A stretch of 13,929 nucleotides of DNA, taken from Alistipes sp. CAG:514 (lineage in GTDB: Bacteria > Bacteroidota > Bacteroidia > Bacteroidales > UBA932). The stretch is taken from assembly GCA_000431015.1 (NCBI GenBank), contig HF986055.1:1-13929 (forward strand), in the 5' to 3' direction. A program made the translations under genes and the position numbers. Positions within the stretch are counted from its first letter, which is position 1. Each line of letters opens with the position of its first letter. This document shows, piece after piece, positions 1-6,036 of the stretch. The notes beneath the pieces are model-generated. The model saw only the letters and a list, made by a program, of their open reading frames with translations, was not told the origin of the DNA and did no database searches.

Positions 1-79
1 ATTATTTTTCACTTGCGAAACTTGAGTTAAGAATCATTGTGATGATAGACCACTTCACGGACTCGGTCGATTTTCTTCT

Positions 80-138
80 GGGCTTGGTTTGGGGGCTTGG
101 TTTGGGGGCTTGTTTTTGGGGGCTTGTTTTTTTGGGGG
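80..138 (+). repeat. G-tract tandem repeat, four units of 13-16 bases
   Basis: Four head-to-tail units share the form GGGCTT-G-T(n)-GG. The first two are 13 bases and identical, the third is 14 and the fourth about 16, the growth being in the T run (TTT, TTT, then 5 and 7 T). The result is five G runs at 80-82, 91-95, 104-108, 118-122 and 134-138, with spacers of 8, 8, 9 and 11 bases. Seen directly. A long-loop G-quadruplex on the plus strand, or slippage-prone length variation, is inference. Confidence 0.85.
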
Positions 139-208
139 TCACCCCGGCACCTACAGCCATGACCTGCGTGCTATCAGGAAACGTGAAACATGAAACCAGT
201 CTCAAGTA

Positions 209-260
209 TCCTCATGTATTATATACTTTAGTCGATCCTCATGCTTTAGACGCTCCTCAT
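209..260 (+). repeat. Short direct repeat, period 18
   Basis: CTTTAGTCGATCCTCAT at 226-242 is repeated at 244-260 with two substitutions and a one-base spacer. The core TCCTCAT also occurs at 209-215, so the three cores are spaced 27 and 18 bases apart. No function can be assigned. It may be a remnant of a tandem array or a set of weak protein-binding sites. Confidence 0.6.
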
Positions 261-284
261 AAGAATGAGTTTTACGCATAACAA

Positions 285-317
285 AACCCCGAAAGTTAGA
301 CAAAAACTTTCGGGGTT
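285..317 (-). terminator. Hairpin terminator downstream of the fucosidase gene
   Basis: A perfect 13-bp inverted repeat (arms 285-297 and 305-317, 7-base loop) reads AACCCCGAAAGTT on the plus strand. Read on the minus strand the stem is followed by a T-rich tail (TTTTGTTAT, counting the last stem bases). On the plus strand the stem is followed by CAGGTCATTTG, which has no T run. The hairpin therefore best fits rho-independent termination of the leftward transcript, about 130 bases past the fucosidase stop codon. Confidence 0.65.
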
Positions 318-446
318 CAGGTCATTTGCGCCACCCTCTTTTAGTAAGCGTTTAAAAATAAGCTGATAAAGATTTGGCAGTATTTTCGAGTATAGACATC
401 TTTTTAAGAGGGAGTGTGCCGGTGGCGGATGACTGATGAGGAAGCG

Positions 447-1781
447 CTATCTCATTGTCACGGAAATCACATAATCCTGGGCTGGGAGGCCGGCGGGAAG
501 GGTGATGAATAGGTTGGCGCCCACCTTTTTGAACGGGAGGGCGGAGCCATCGGCCAATGCGGCCACGGACTTGATCCTGGACTTTCTGGCCACAGGGATC
601 TCCAAGACTGCGCCTGGGTTCTTCAGGACGTGGAGATAGAATGTCTTGCCGCCGGCTAGCGGAGCGGTGGTCACACCCCAATCCTGCTCGGCGATCGGGC
701 CGGGACCGCAGCCTTTGATGGACTTTGAGTTGAGCCTCATCCACTGGCCGATCTCCTTCAGAAGGGCAAGAGCCGGATCCGGGAGACGACCGTCGGCGCG
801 AGGACCGATGTTCAACAGGAGGTTGGTGTTCAGCGAGACAGCCTTCGCCAGAGTGGCAATAAGCTGCTCAGAGGTCTTGTAGTCACGGTCGGAGACGCTG
901 TAGCCCCAGGTGTGATTCATCGTCTGGCACATCTCAAGAGGCAGTTTGTCACTGACCATCTGTCCCTCGGAATAACCGGCGGTGTTCTGGCCCGGAAGGT
1001 CTCTCTCGAACATCTGGAAATCCTCTCCCTCAATCGGTTGGATGTGATGGTTGTTGCCGATCAGGCAGGCCGGATCCACTGAATGAATATATTCATAGAA
1101 CTCAGGCATCTTCCAGTTGAAAGGAATCGAGTCGCGCTTGTGGTCCCAATAGCCGTCGAACCAGAGGGCGCGGACAGGGGCGTACTGGGTCATCAGTTCC
1201 TTGACCTGATCCTTCATGAAGGCGAGATAGTGGTCATAGTCAGGATGGTCGCCCTTGCGACCGGTCATGTGGCCGGACTCGCCAAGAGGGAAATCCTCCC
1301 TGATCCAGTCGAGGATGGAATAGTAGAAATGAAGGCTCATACCCTCCTTTCGGCAGGCCTCGGCGAGATCCTTCATCACATCCTTCCCCCAAGGGGTCGC
1401 CTTGACGATGTTGTAGTCCGAAGCCTTGGAGTCGAACATCGAAAAGCCGTCGTGGTGGCGGGAAGTGATCGTCACGTACTCGGCGCCGGCATCCTTGAAA
1501 GCCTTGACCCACTCCCCGGCGTTGTAGCCGGCGGGGTAGAAGGCGGAAGCCGCGTGGGCATATTCGTCCTTGTTCAGATGACCTTGGTTAAGGTACCACT
1601 CACCCTGCGCATAGGAGGCGTAGATGCCCCAATGCAGGAATATTCCGAAGCGGTCATTGACAAACTGCCGACGTGCCTCAAGGTTCTCCGGGGTCGGCTG
1701 ATAATGGTTCTGTGAATATCCCGTCACAGCAGTCACGAGTGAAAGGCATATTGCCAGAAAAATGGTTTTTAATGTCTTCAT
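447..1781 (-). CDS. Secreted alpha-L-fucosidase, GH29 family
   Basis: This 444-residue protein is predicted to hydrolyse alpha-L-fucosyl linkages outside the cytoplasm. A signal peptide covers about residues 1-23 (Lys-containing start, hydrophobic run, then SQ). The (beta/alpha)8 domain has GH29 signatures: FGIFLHWGIYA at 45-55, SRHHDGF at 107-113 and LWFDG at 206-210, where Asp209 is the expected retaining nucleophile. The acid/base residue varies in position in GH29; Glu259 (FERDLPG) is a candidate and Glu283 (PLEMCQTMN) is another conserved-looking Glu. A beta-rich C-terminal domain follows about residue 365. Length matches small bacterial GH29 enzymes, and the ATG at 1781 is the only start that gives a signal peptide. 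It lies 103 bases after uxuA on the same strand, with no clear promoter in the gap, and is followed by the hairpin at 285-317. Linkage specificity cannot be told from sequence. Confidence 0.93.
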   Translation of the reverse strand: MKTLKTIFLAICLSLVTAVTGYSQNHYQPTPENLEARRQFVNDRFGIFLHWGIYASYAQGEWYLNQGHLNKDEYAHAASAFYPAGYNAGEWVKAFKDAGAEYVTITSRHHDGFSMFDSKASDYNIVKATPWGKDVMKDLAEACRKEGMSLHFYYSILDWIREDFPLGESGHMTGRKGDHPDYDHYLAFMKDQVKELMTQYAPVRALWFDGYWDHKRDSIPFNWKMPEFYEYIHSVDPACLIGNNHHIQPIEGEDFQMFERDLPGQNTAGYSEGQMVSDKLPLEMCQTMNHTWGYSVSDRDYKTSEQLIATLAKAVSLNTNLLLNIGPRADGRLPDPALALLKEIGQWMRLNSKSIKGCGPGPIAEQDWGVTTAPLAGGKTFYLHVLKNPGAVLEIPVARKSRIKSVAALADGSALPFKKVGANLFITLPAGLPAQDYVISVTMR

Positions 1782-1884
1782 GGTGAATATCTTCTATTAG
1801 TCCAAGAAACTGTTTTGATCTGTATGGAACGTCATTAGGGTGAGAACGCATCAACAGCGAGAATCAGAACATAAATAAGGGGCA

Positions 1885-3075
1885 TTAATTTTCAGGATAT
1901 AATGATCCGGCGATGCCCATCTGGAGGCCGCGCAGCTCGGCGATGCCTCTCATACGACCGTAGCAGGAATAGCCTGGATTGGACTTCTTCTGGAGGTCGT
2001 CGCACATCCGGTGGCCGTGGTCAGGACGGCAGAAGACGCGGAACCCGCGCTCCTGCATGACTTCCAGCAGGGTCTTCATCATGCCGTACATGTCCACATC
2101 GCCGGCCAGGTGGGTGTCCTCGAAGTAGTTGCCCTCCGCGTCGCGTCTCGTGCTTCTGAAATGCACGAAATCGGCCCTGTCCCCGAACTCGCGCATCATT
2201 CCGACAAGATCGTTGTCGGCTCTGATGCCGAATGAACCGGTGCAGAGGCAAAGGCCGTTGGACCAGTTAGGGACGGCGGCGATGAGCCTGCGGAAATCCT
2301 CGGCTGTGGAAAGGATCCTCGGAAGGCCGAGAATCGGGAACGGAGGGTCGTCCGGATGGATGACCATCCTCACGCCCACCTCGTCGGCCACTGGGCAGAT
2401 CTGGCTCAGGAAGAAGATAAGATTGCTTCTAAGTTTCTCGGAATCAATTCCATCGTACCTTTCGAGCTCTTTTCTGAACTGGTCAAGGGTGAAACTCTCC
2501 TCGCTGCCCGGAAGCCCGGCGATCATCGTGCGGGTGAGCCGGTGGATCTCCTCCGCGTCCATCTTCTCAAAACGAGCCTTCGCCTTGGCGATGTCCTCTT
2601 CTGAATATTCCTTCTCGGCTCCCGGTCTCTTCAGGATGAAAAGGTCGAAGGCGAGCAGTGCCGCCCTCTCGAAACGAAGGCAGGTCGAGCCGTCAGGAAG
2701 CCTGTAGTCCAGATCGGTGCGAGTCCAGTCCAGCACCGGCATGAAGTTGTAGGTCACGCACTTGATGCCGCACTCGGCGAGGTTGCGCAGGGTTTGTTTG
2801 TAGTTCTCGATGTACTGGAGATAGTCCCCTGTCTGGGTCTTGATGTGTTCGTGCACAGGCACGCTTTCGACCACGCTCCAGATGAGTCCCCAGTCGGCGA
2901 TCATCTTCTGGCGGGCCTTGATCTCCTCGACAGGCCACACCTGACCGTTAGGAATATGATGGAGCGCGTGAACGATGTCAGTCACGCCTGTCTGACGTAT
3001 GTAGTCCAAGGAGATAGGATCGTTGGGACCGTACCATCTCCAGCTCTCCCGCATCAAATATATATTCTTATTCAT
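1885..3075 (-). CDS. uxuA: Mannonate dehydratase UxuA
   Basis: UxuA removes water from D-mannonate to give 2-keto-3-deoxy-D-gluconate, a cytoplasmic step in glucuronate/hexuronate catabolism. From the ATG at 3075 the protein is 396 residues, close to E. coli UxuA. Family blocks are present in order: RWYGP near residue 13, HHIPNGQVW at 39-47, VESVPVHE near 69, NFMPVLDWTRTD near 110, HPDDPP at 240-245, CTGS at 278-281, HFRS at 305-308, HLAGDVDM near 322 and RPDHG at 350-354. By analogy with structurally studied ManD, His240, Cys278, His305 and Asp352 are the likely metal ligands. A TTG six bases upstream could add two residues, but the ATG is preferred. The leader is AT-rich without a strong Shine-Dalgarno. 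The gene lies 247 bases after the SDR gene, and the repeats at 3130-3340 occupy that gap. Confidence 0.96.
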   Translation of the reverse strand: MNKNIYLMRESWRWYGPNDPISLDYIRQTGVTDIVHALHHIPNGQVWPVEEIKARQKMIADWGLIWSVVESVPVHEHIKTQTGDYLQYIENYKQTLRNLAECGIKCVTYNFMPVLDWTRTDLDYRLPDGSTCLRFERAALLAFDLFILKRPGAEKEYSEEDIAKAKARFEKMDAEEIHRLTRTMIAGLPGSEESFTLDQFRKELERYDGIDSEKLRSNLIFFLSQICPVADEVGVRMVIHPDDPPFPILGLPRILSTAEDFRRLIAAVPNWSNGLCLCTGSFGIRADNDLVGMMREFGDRADFVHFRSTRRDAEGNYFEDTHLAGDVDMYGMMKTLLEVMQERGFRVFCRPDHGHRMCDDLQKKSNPGYSCYGRMRGIAELRGLQMGIAGSLYPEN

Positions 3076-3129
3076 TTTCAATTAAAAAATAATAACTCAA
3101 TTAAATCCATAATATAGCCTACACTCGGA

Positions 3130-3206
3130 GCGAAGCGACCGAAGGGGTTTCGGGGAATCCTTTCCCCGTGCCCCTCTGGGGCTGTCACGAAGTGACTGGG
3201 GGTTGA
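3130..3206. repeat. 77-bp structured intergenic repeat, copy 1
   Basis: This copy matches 3223-3299 at 75 of 77 positions. It is a chain of small inverted repeats: CCGAA/TTCGG, then CGGGGAA-TCCT-TTCCCCG (7-bp stem), then GCCCC-TCT-GGGGC, then GTCAC-GAA-GTGAC. Both differences from copy 2 fall in the three-base loop of the GCCCC/GGGGC hairpin (3175 and 3177). It resembles REP/BIME-like intergenic repeats in organisation, though I cannot assign it to a named family. Confidence 0.85.
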
Positions 3207-3222
3207 ATAAACCGTGCGGAGC

Positions 3223-3299
3223 GCGAAGCGACCGAAGGGGTTTCGGGGAATCCTTTCCCCGTGCCCCACCGGGGCTGTCACGAAGTGACTGGGGGTTGA
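3223..3299. repeat. 77-bp structured intergenic repeat, copy 2
   Basis: This is a same-orientation copy of 3130-3206, offset by 93 bases and separated from it by 16 bases. The loop of the GCCCC/GGGGC hairpin is ACC here instead of TCT. Upstream, the similarity continues through CGGAGCG, with CG inserted relative to copy 1. Its right end touches the 19-bp inverted repeat that reaches into the SDR gene. Lying between two genes of one apparent operon, the pair could limit readthrough or shape mRNA stability between SDR and uxuA (inference). Confidence 0.85.
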
Positions 3300-3340
3300 T
3301 GCATTTTCGATTTAGCTCCTCGCTAAATCGAAAACGCATC
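3298..3340 (-). repeat. 19-bp inverted repeat spanning the SDR stop codon
   Basis: The arms are 3298-3316 and 3322-3340, with a five-base loop (3317-3321) and one mismatch (A3303 against C3335). The right arm encodes the last residues of the SDR (Asp-Ala-Phe-Ser-Ile) and its TAG stop; the left arm is a near-exact inverted copy of that coding end. In the minus-strand transcript this makes a long hairpin at the end of the SDR gene. No U tract follows, so a simple intrinsic terminator is not shown; an RNA-protecting or attenuating structure is possible. Confidence 0.8.
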
Positions 3341-4141
3341 GAAACCTCCATCAACAACGTTAATTGTGCCTGTTACCGCCTTTGAGGCGTCGGAAGCCAG
3401 CCAGTGGAGGGTTCCGAGAAGTTCCTCCGGCTCAAGGAAGCGACCGAACGGCGTGTGGGCGAGAATCTTGTGAGAGCGGTCGGTCAGACTGCCGTCAGGA
3501 TTCGTGAGCAGGGAACGGTTCTGGTTGGTGAGCAGGAAACCCGGAGCTATGGCGTTGACTCTGAAACCTTCGCCGAACTTTATGGCCAGCTCACCGGCCA
3601 GGTACTTTGTCCAGTTGGCCACGGCGGCCTTTGCGACACCATAACCCGCGACACGGGTAAGCGGCCTGAGCGAAGTCTCGCTGCAGAAGTTGATGATCGA
3701 GCCTTTCTTCTTCCCTACCATCGCCTTGGCGAACACCATAGTAGGAAGGATAGTGCCGAACAGGTTGAGATCCACCACCTTGCGCACAGCCTCAACATCC
3801 AGGTCGAAGATTGTCTTCTCAGGCGGAACCGTCGCGGCGGCCATGTTGCCTCCGGCGGCGTTAAGCAGGACATCTATCCCGCCGTACCTCTCCACGATCT
3901 CCTTGCAGTTGGCCTCAAGCGTTTCCTTGTCAAGCACGTTGGTCGGAAGGAAGCACGACTCCCCTCCCTCAGCCTTGATCTCGGCGACAATGCCCTCACC
4001 CTTCTCGGCAGCCCTGTCAAGATCCAGAAGGGCGACCTTCGCGCCTTGCGCGGCGAAATATTTCACAATCGTGGCTCCGAGAACCCCGCAGGCCCCCGTC
4101 ATCACCACCACTTTTCCCTTGATGTCAAAAAGATTCTCCAT
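3323..4141 (-). CDS. SDR oxidoreductase, probable D-mannonate oxidoreductase (fructuronate reductase)
   Basis: This 272-residue classical short-chain dehydrogenase has a Rossmann fold. The cofactor motif TGACGVLG is at 15-22, NAAG at 94-97, the structural Asn at 126, catalytic Ser154, and YxxxK at Tyr167/Lys171. Asp40 at the end of the second beta strand suggests a preference for NAD(H). In Bacillus subtilis and many Bacteroidota the fructuronate reductase of the uronate pathway is an SDR of this size (UxuB/YjmF type) rather than the long-chain E. coli UxuB. The next gene on the strand is uxuA, so reduction of D-fructuronate to D-mannonate is the most likely reaction. The family is certain, but the substrate comes from context; gluconate 5-dehydrogenase-like activity is the main alternative. 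The ATG at 4141 lies 19 bases after the GH2 stop. The final codons are part of the inverted repeat at 3298-3340. Confidence 0.85.
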   Translation of the reverse strand: MENLFDIKGKVVVMTGACGVLGATIVKYFAAQGAKVALLDLDRAAEKGEGIVAEIKAEGGESCFLPTNVLDKETLEANCKEIVERYGGIDVLLNAAGGNMAAATVPPEKTIFDLDVEAVRKVVDLNLFGTILPTMVFAKAMVGKKKGSIINFCSETSLRPLTRVAGYGVAKAAVANWTKYLAGELAIKFGEGFRVNAIAPGFLLTNQNRSLLTNPDGSLTDRSHKILAHTPFGRFLEPEELLGTLHWLASDASKAVTGTINVVDGGFDAFSI

Positions 4142-4160
4142 GATTGTTGTTATTTGTTGA

Positions 4161-6020
4161 TTATTTGACAGGCATTGACTTGATCACCTTGGTGTTGATC
4201 TCGTTCAATTTCTTCTCATTCATCTTCACGACCTTCCTGTCGTAGGTCATGAGGCCGTTGACCTCACCCTCGACATCGGTCGTCTGAGTGTAGACGGCTC
4301 CGCAGACACCCTGCCTTACCAGCAGGATAAGGTGATCGGCGAACCTTGAATATTCATCAAGAACCTCGTCGCCGCTCTTGTACTGGACATAGCCCCAGTT
4401 GCGGTCAGGCTGCCACAGATGTCCCTCAAGCGGAAGACCGATGCCGCCATATTCACCCACCACATTCGCCATCTTGGTCTCCCAAAGGTACATCGCCGGA
4501 TAAGGATAGTGGTGGTTGTCCATGATGTCGCCGCAATCAGGCTCCCAGCTGCCTCCTGAGGACATGTTGATAAGTCTTGTAGGATCCTGCGCCCTCGTGA
4601 AATCAACGACGGCCTTGGTGTCGAACTGCCCCCAGGCCTCGTTGAACGGAACCCACATCACCACGCAAGGGAACTTCCTGACCTGCGCGATGATCTCGCC
4701 CCATTCCTTATAATAGTTGGCCTTGGCCATCGGCGTGGCAGGGAAATCCGTGCCCTCGCCGTAGTTGTGTATTCCCCACTTGTTGAGATTGTTGCCGGCA
4801 AAGGACGGCATGTCCTGCCAGACCATCATGCCGATCTGGTCGCAATGGTAGAACCAGCGCGAAGGCTCGACCTTGATGTGCTTGCGGATCATGTTGAAAC
4901 CGAAATCCTTGGTTTTCTGGACATCGTACCTAAGAGCCTCGTCCGTCGGAGCCGTGTACAATCCGTCCGGCCACCAGCCCTGGTCCAGAGGGCCGAACTG
5001 GAAGAGAGGCTGACCGTTGAGAGCCATCAGTTTCGTGTTCTTGTTCTTGACGAACAATGAGACCTCCCTCATCGCCGTGTAGCCGTTGACAGCATCGATC
5101 GTCTTTCCGCCGCGGACTACGGAAACCCGGAGACCGTAGAGATAAGGCGAGTCCGGAGACCACAGCCGTGGATCCTCCACAGGAAGCGTCACCGTGCCTC
5201 CCGGAACAGTCTTTCCCCGGGCGATGACCTTGCCGGAGGCATTGTCGGTCGAATAGCCGACACCGCCCTCAAGAAGCTCCACCTTCACGACATCGCCTTC
5301 CAAAGCGCCCTCCGTGGTCACAGTGACATCGACCTTCCCCGCCTTGATGTCGGAGACAGCATAGTAGTCAGCGACATGCGCCTTTGCCACCGGCTCGATC
5401 CAGACACTCTGCCAGATACCCGACACAGCGGTGTACCAGATGCCACTCGGCGTCCGGACCTGCTTGCCGCGAGGTTGGAAATCATTATCCGTAGAATCCT
5501 CGACCCTGACAACCAATGTGTTGTCGCCGGACTTCAGATAAGGAGTGATGTCAAAGGAGAAATGCGTGTAGCCGCCGGTGTGCCTTCCGACCTGGACATC
5601 GTTGACAATCACATCGGCCTGCCAGTCAACCGCCTCGAAGTTCAGCAGCAGACGCTTGCCCTTCCACGCCGACGGCACTCTGAACGTCGTCCTGTACCAT
5701 AGGGCATCCTCTGGAGTGAATGTACGTCCTACTCCCGAAAGCGAGGACTCCACGGCGAACGGGACAAGTATCTGACCGTCAAACCTTTCCGGTACAGCGA
5801 CGTTCTTCGGGGTTATTGAATATTCCCACAGGCCATTGAGGGATTTCCATTCGGGCCTTACCATCTGCGGGCGGGGATATTCCTTATGGACATTCTCCGG
5901 CGTGACCTCCTCGGCCCACGCCGTCCTGATGCGGTCGCCGGCAGGCGCCCAACTTTGGGCCGATACTGTTCCGGCAGTCATCAGGGACAATACCAGAGCG
6001 GTGCAAAGACAATTCTTCAT
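4161..6020 (-). CDS. Secreted GH2 family glycoside hydrolase (beta-galactosidase/glucuronidase-like)
   Basis: This is a 619-residue retaining beta-glycosidase. A signal peptide spans about 1-21 (ending SAQS), so it acts in the periplasm or outside the cell. The GH2 sugar-binding jelly roll follows (about 50-210, with NFEAVDWQADVIVN and GGYTHFSFDIT), then an immunoglobulin-like domain (about 213-325) and a TIM barrel (about 330-615). FNEAWGQ at 459-465 gives acid/base Glu461, and GEYGG at 522-526 gives nucleophile Glu523. The segment aligning with the E. coli beta-glucuronidase NxK carboxylate-binding motif reads EVNG before LMTYDRK (586-596), so that motif is absent and a classical glucuronidase assignment is not supported. 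Position favours a role in the uronate cluster: it starts 16 bases after the HerA-like gene and ends 19 bases before the SDR. Its leader shares the G-poor string ACAAATAACAA with the SDR leader. Confidence 0.9.
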   Translation of the reverse strand: MKNCLCTALVLSLMTAGTVSAQSWAPAGDRIRTAWAEEVTPENVHKEYPRPQMVRPEWKSLNGLWEYSITPKNVAVPERFDGQILVPFAVESSLSGVGRTFTPEDALWYRTTFRVPSAWKGKRLLLNFEAVDWQADVIVNDVQVGRHTGGYTHFSFDITPYLKSGDNTLVVRVEDSTDNDFQPRGKQVRTPSGIWYTAVSGIWQSVWIEPVAKAHVADYYAVSDIKAGKVDVTVTTEGALEGDVVKVELLEGGVGYSTDNASGKVIARGKTVPGGTVTLPVEDPRLWSPDSPYLYGLRVSVVRGGKTIDAVNGYTAMREVSLFVKNKNTKLMALNGQPLFQFGPLDQGWWPDGLYTAPTDEALRYDVQKTKDFGFNMIRKHIKVEPSRWFYHCDQIGMMVWQDMPSFAGNNLNKWGIHNYGEGTDFPATPMAKANYYKEWGEIIAQVRKFPCVVMWVPFNEAWGQFDTKAVVDFTRAQDPTRLINMSSGGSWEPDCGDIMDNHHYPYPAMYLWETKMANVVGEYGGIGLPLEGHLWQPDRNWGYVQYKSGDEVLDEYSRFADHLILLVRQGVCGAVYTQTTDVEGEVNGLMTYDRKVVKMNEKKLNEINTKVIKSMPVK

Positions 6021-6036
6021 TTTGATTTGTTATTTG

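Larger units (their letters stand above)
1..446. other. Gene-free left end of the window
   Basis: This 446-base stretch is richer in A+T than the rest of the window and holds no ORF that I can support. Two short frames exist: a minus-strand one ending at base 2 with a TTG start and a Pro/Lys/Gln-rich body, and an 80-codon plus-strand one. Both run straight through the G-tract repeat, resemble no family I know, and seem to be by-products of the repeat. The contents I can support are the G-tract repeat, the period-18 repeat and the hairpin listed separately. The gene beyond the left edge is unknown. Confidence 0.6.

Noticed and set aside
2..281. Minus-strand 67-codon and plus-strand 80-codon frames at the left end as small proteins
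   Set aside because: Both are translations of the G-tract and period-18 repeats; the minus frame needs a TTG start, and neither resembles a known family or has a convincing leader.
329..427. Long-range stem CGCCACC/GGTGGCG plus CTCTT/AAGAG in the region downstream of the fucosidase
   Set aside because: The paired segments are about 65-85 bases apart with a 10-base asymmetric bulge; too weak to call a structured RNA without covariation.
1083..1715. 210-codon plus-strand frame within the fucosidase gene
   Set aside because: It is antisense to a gene with clear GH29 motifs, and its translation is a Val/Leu/Arg-rich shadow typical of GC-rich antisense frames; the similar long plus-strand frame at 5836-6864 is rejected for the same reason.
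3130..3299. The duplicated units as a minimal CRISPR array
   Set aside because: The units are 77 bases with a single 16-base separator, contain internal hairpins, and no cas gene is near.
3078..3357. Two minus-strand frames with a repeated GERIPRNPFGRFA peptide, as a repeat protein
   Set aside because: The peptide repeat is just the translation of the two 77-bp intergenic copies; the frames overlap the structured repeats and the 3' end of the SDR gene.
3437..3448. A third partial repeat copy (GAAGCGACCGAA) inside the SDR gene
   Set aside because: Only 12 bases match and they encode the conserved SDR segment PFGRF; similarity does not extend on either side.
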